The notes beneath the pieces were generated by a model. The model ran no database searches. It was not told where the DNA came from and was given only the letters and a program-made list of their open reading frames with translations. Positions 14,024-16,405 of a stretch of DNA of 16,405 nucleotides are shown in pieces (positions within the stretch are counted from its first letter, which is position 1; each line of letters starts with the position of its first letter). Where the stretch lies: positions 1 through 16,405 of the forward strand of contig DATNIM010000051.1 of the NCBI GenBank assembly GCA_035604455.1. Direction: 5' to 3'. Origin of the DNA: AG25 sp035604455. GTDB lineage: Bacteria > Gemmatimonadota > Gemmatimonadetes > Gemmatimonadales > GWC2-71-9. Both the position numbers and the translations under genes were made by a program.

Positions 14024-15013
14024 CTAGCTGCGCCGCTCGACTGCGTACACGATCGCGTCGCGCAGCGCCTCGCGGGCGGGCGACGCCGGGAGCACGTTGA
14101 GCTCGGCCTCGGCCCGCTCGGCGCGCTCGAGCGCGCGCTGCCGGGCGTACTCGAGCCCGCCCGCCTGCTCGACGGCGCGGATGACCTCCGCCACGATATC
14201 GTCCGAGGGCTGGGCCGTCTCCATCAAATGCGCGACGAGCGTGCGAGCCTTCGTGGGCATCCGGCCGAGTGCCGCGATCAGGGGCAGCGTCACCTTGTGC
14301 TCCTTCAGATCGAGCCCCGACGGTTTGCCGGTCACGGCTTCCGACTGGGTGTAGTCGAGCAGGTCGTCCGTGATCTGAAAGGCCATCCCCGTGTGGAGGC
14401 CGAAGCGCGCGAGCGCCTCGCGCCACTCGGGCCGCGCGCGCAGCGCGCCGACTTCGCACGCGCCCGACACGAGCGATGCGGTTTTCGCGCGAATGAGCTG
14501 GTCGTACTGGGCTTCGGAGTAGGCGAGCCGGTCGTGCGCCTCGAGCTGGCGCATCTCGCCGATCGTCATCTCGTTCGTCACCCGCGCGCAGACCCGCAGC
14601 GGCTCCAGGTCCCCCAGGTTCACGAGCTCGATGATGGCCCGCGAGTAGAGGTAGTCCCCCATGATGACGGCGATCTGGTGGGAGAAGAGCGCGTTGATGG
14701 TCGGCATGCCGCGGCGCAGCACGGAGTGGTCGACCGCGTCGTCGTGGACCAGCGTCGCCACGTGGATCAGCTCGATCACGGCGGCGAGCGTTACGGCCTG
14801 CGGGTTCGGAGCCTCGGTCGCCTGGGCGGCGAGGAAGAGAAGCGTCGGCCGGTAGAGCTTGCCGCGCATCTGGAGCAGGTGTTCGTTCGCGGCCGCGATC
14901 AAGGGGAAATCTCCGGCGATGATGCGGCGGAGCTCGTTGACCACGTCGTCCAACTCGGCCGCGACGGGCCGCTGGACTGCTTCGAGCGAGATGCGAGCTT
15001 GCGCTTTGCTCAC
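14024..15013 (-). CDS. Trans-polyprenyl diphosphate synthase
   Basis: A 329-residue all-helical enzyme that lengthens farnesyl or geranylgeranyl diphosphate with isopentenyl diphosphate. The product is probably the side chain of a quinone (hexa- to octaprenyl length class). The first aspartate-rich motif is LVHDDAVDHSVLRRG (88-102), with D91, D92 and D95. The second is FQITDDLLDY (212-221), with D216, D217 and D220. The RGKLYRP segment (50-56) replaces the more usual GGKRLRP but keeps the Lys and Arg that bind diphosphate. The DLKEHKVTLPLIAAL stretch (235-249) is typical of IspB/HepT-type enzymes. The residues before the first motif that set chain length include bulky ones, so product length cannot be called. 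The GTG at 15013 is one base after the upstream TPR stop. Gene name ispB or hepT would be a guess. Confidence 0.92.
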   Translation of the reverse strand: MSKAQARISLEAVQRPVAAELDDVVNELRRIIAGDFPLIAAANEHLLQMRGKLYRPTLLFLAAQATEAPNPQAVTLAAVIELIHVATLVHDDAVDHSVLRRGMPTINALFSHQIAVIMGDYLYSRAIIELVNLGDLEPLRVCARVTNEMTIGEMRQLEAHDRLAYSEAQYDQLIRAKTASLVSGACEVGALRARPEWREALARFGLHTGMAFQITDDLLDYTQSEAVTGKPSGLDLKEHKVTLPLIAALGRMPTKARTLVAHLMETAQPSDDIVAEVIRAVEQAGGLEYARQRALERAERAEAELNVLPASPAREALRDAIVYAVERRS

Positions 15014-15014
15014 C

Positions 15015-16405
15015 TCACTTCGCCTTGCCGAGCGCCTTCATGCGCTCGTCCACGTCCTTGAACTTGACGTCGACCGCGAAGACGCGCTGGTAGAGGTCCC
15101 GCGCATCGGGCCTGCGGCCCTGCGCTTCGAGCGCCCGGCCGAGCGAGTAGAGGACGCCGAGCCGCTCCTGGTCGCTCGCGGCGGGGAGCTCGAGCCCGCG
15201 CCGGAGGATCGACTCCGCGACGACGAAGGCGCCCTTGTCGAGGAAGCAGGCGCCGAGCGCCTCGACCGCCCGGAGCTTGCCCTCGGGCGCGCGCAGCGCC
15301 TTCTGGAACTCGGCGATGGCTTCGTCCACGAGCCCCATCTCCTTGAACGCGACCCCGAGATCGTAGTGGGACTGGAAGTCCCCCTCGTCAATGTTCTCGT
15401 CGATGCCCTGGCGGAACCGAGCGAGCATCTCGTGGAAATCCTTCTCCTCGTCCCCGGTCGGCTCTTCCTCCTCGACCTTGATGCGCGAGTCGCGCGGCTC
15501 GTCGTGGTCGAGGATGAGCGCCCCGAGATCGATGAAGTCGCCCTCGGTCCCAGCCGTGTCGCGGACCGTGAGCTTCGCGTCCTTCGGTGCCACGCGCTCC
15601 TCACGCGGCGTGGGCGCGGGGCTCGGCGCGAGCAGCGCGAGCGCCGCCTGCGCGCGGGCGTTCTTGGGGTCGTGCTCGACCACCCGCAAGTACACGGCCC
15701 GCGCCTTGTCGGGCAGGTCGATCCGTAGCAGCGTATCGGCGAGCTCGACGTACGCGTCGATCAGCTGGGCCTTCTCTCCGCTCCTGAAGGCGTACTCGAC
15801 GCGCTTCTGGCGGTGCCGGACGCTGTTCGGATCGAGCCGCAGCATCTCCTCCACGAGGCCGTCGGCGGCCGCGACGTCGTCGCGCGTCTCGTAGCCGTCC
15901 ACCGCCATTTCGAGTTCCTGGACGCCCCGTTCGCCCTCGCCCGACTCGATCAGGGCTTCGCCGAGCGCCCGGTGCAGATCGGGGTTGTCGGGATCGTCGG
16001 CCACCTTGGCCTCGATCTCATCCACGCTCGAGGGTTCGGGCGCGGCCTCGATCCCTGCGAACATGTCCGCCGTCAGGTCCTGGTTCAGGATCCCGTCGGT
16101 CCCGAGATCGAGCGTGGTCGGCGCGTCGACAATCGACTCCACCGTGTCGTCGGCGAGCGGCTCATCGTCGACCTCATGGCTTTCGTCGGTCGTGGCGGCG
16201 TCGAAGTCGGGCTCGAGCTCAAGCGGCGGCACCTCGACGAGCGTCGGCCGCACGGGCCGCGAGGGCGCGGGCGGAGGTGGGGGCGCGCTCACGCGCGGGG
16301 GCTCGGGCGGAGGTAGTGGCGCGCTCACTCGCCGAGGCGCGAGCGGAGCTGTTGGCGCGCTCACACGCGGAGGCGCGGGCGGAGGTGTTGGCGCGCTCAC
16401 GCGCG
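15015..16405 (-). CDS. TPR protein with Pro-rich N-terminal repeats (partial)
   Basis: At least 461 residues, and the 5' end is outside the window: the codon before position 16400 is Arg in frame and continues the repeat, so the GTG at 16400 is probably internal. Visible N-terminal part: tandem 12-residue units of the type VSAPxPPPxPPR. An acidic linker follows (about 55-125). TPR units lie at about 140-170, 178-200 and 211-245. Another linker (about 255-325) is followed by a well-formed TPR, SHYDLGVAFKEMGLVDEAIA (344-363), and two more to about 445. No signal peptide can be assessed. Function is unknown; it is probably a scaffold. The stop is one base before the polyprenyl synthase start, so the two are co-transcribed. 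The layout resembles the TPR protein at 9543-11336 without obvious sequence identity. Confidence 0.82.
   Translation of the reverse strand, partial: RVSAPTPPPAPPRVSAPTAPLAPRRVSAPLPPPEPPRVSAPPPPPAPSRPVRPTLVEVPPLELEPDFDAATTDESHEVDDEPLADDTVESIVDAPTTLDLGTDGILNQDLTADMFAGIEAAPEPSSVDEIEAKVADDPDNPDLHRALGEALIESGEGERGVQELEMAVDGYETRDDVAAADGLVEEMLRLDPNSVRHRQKRVEYAFRSGEKAQLIDAYVELADTLLRIDLPDKARAVYLRVVEHDPKNARAQAALALLAPSPAPTPREERVAPKDAKLTVRDTAGTEGDFIDLGALILDHDEPRDSRIKVEEEEPTGDEEKDFHEMLARFRQGIDENIDEGDFQSHYDLGVAFKEMGLVDEAIAEFQKALRAPEGKLRAVEALGACFLDKGAFVVAESILRRGLELPAASDQERLGVLYSLGRALEAQGRRPDARDLYQRVFAVDVKFKDVDERMKALGKAK
16257..16405. repeat. 36-bp tandem repeats coding for a Pro-rich segment
   Basis: Four complete 36-bp units are seen on the minus strand, at 16400-16365, 16364-16329, 16328-16293 and 16292-16257. 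Each begins GTGAGCGCGCC and encodes VSAP plus eight mostly Pro/Ala residues ending in Arg or a similar residue. The first 11 bases are identical in all four, while the rest varies by a few positions. The array continues to the right edge, so the copy number is a minimum. Confidence 0.9.

Noticed and set aside
14228..15061. 277-aa plus-strand open frame opposite the polyprenyl synthase
   Set aside because: Shadow of a gene with both aspartate-rich motifs intact.
16257..16405. CRISPR-like regular repeats at the right edge
   Set aside because: The 36-bp units are directly tandem without spacers, stay in frame and encode a Pro-rich protein segment.

Overview
The window is very GC-rich and gene-dense. 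It reads as a piece of core chromosome from a Gram-negative-type bacterium. Evidence for that cell plan is a periplasmic di-haem peroxidase, Tat export components, a PpiD-like periplasmic chaperone and a type IV pilus motor. Gene content and style (TPR proteins with long Pro/Glu-rich linkers, an aroQ-pepQ-accB-accC core, ftsK, comB) resemble Gemmatimonadota or a related phylum. That lineage is an inference from gene content and no marker gene here proves it. I see no tRNA, rRNA, IS element, phage gene or CRISPR array. About half of the start codons (7 of 15) are GTG.

Layout. (1) Bases 1-183 are non-coding, with a possible plus-strand terminator at the left edge and short degenerate repeats. 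(2) Bases 184-11336 hold ten minus-strand genes that behave as one operon. In transcription order they are a TPR scaffold protein, aroQ, a pepQ-like M24 peptidase, accB, a pilT-like ATPase, accC, comB, ftsK, a MauG/cytochrome c peroxidase, and a SAM methyltransferase. Most junctions overlap or nearly touch: 1 nt, 11 nt, a 23-nt gap, 8 nt, 1 nt, 4 nt, 4 nt, a 2-nt gap and a 21-nt gap. Several annotated-looking longer ORFs must be shortened at their starts to fit this pattern. (3) Bases 11337-11482 form a divergent promoter region with a consensus TTGACA element for the big operon and a weaker promoter facing right. (4) Bases 11483-13297 hold a plus-strand PpiD/SurA-type peptidyl-prolyl isomerase. 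(5) Bases 13300-16405 hold a second compact minus-strand operon that enters from beyond the right edge: a TPR protein (5' end outside the window), a trans-polyprenyl diphosphate synthase, a DUF4321 membrane protein, tatA, and a small degenerate TatA/B-like protein. The ppiD-like gene and this operon converge with only 2 nt between stop codons and no visible terminator.

How the genes fit together. The left operon mixes aromatic amino acid synthesis (AroQ), the first step of fatty acid synthesis (AccB carrier and AccC carboxylase), chromosome segregation and division (FtsK), pilus retraction (PilT) and a periplasmic haem enzyme. This looks like a growth/envelope superoperon rather than one pathway. 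The right-hand genes serve the envelope: isoprenoid chain synthesis (quinone or carrier lipid), Tat export and outer-envelope protein folding.

The most notable points are: the pilT-like gene wedged with overlapping frames between accB and accC; the non-canonical C-terminal motif of that ATPase; a bacterial comB between accC and ftsK; the degenerate second TatA; and the tail of the first TPR protein, which carries repeated short linear motifs. Nothing in the window clearly amounts to a new defence or mobile system.
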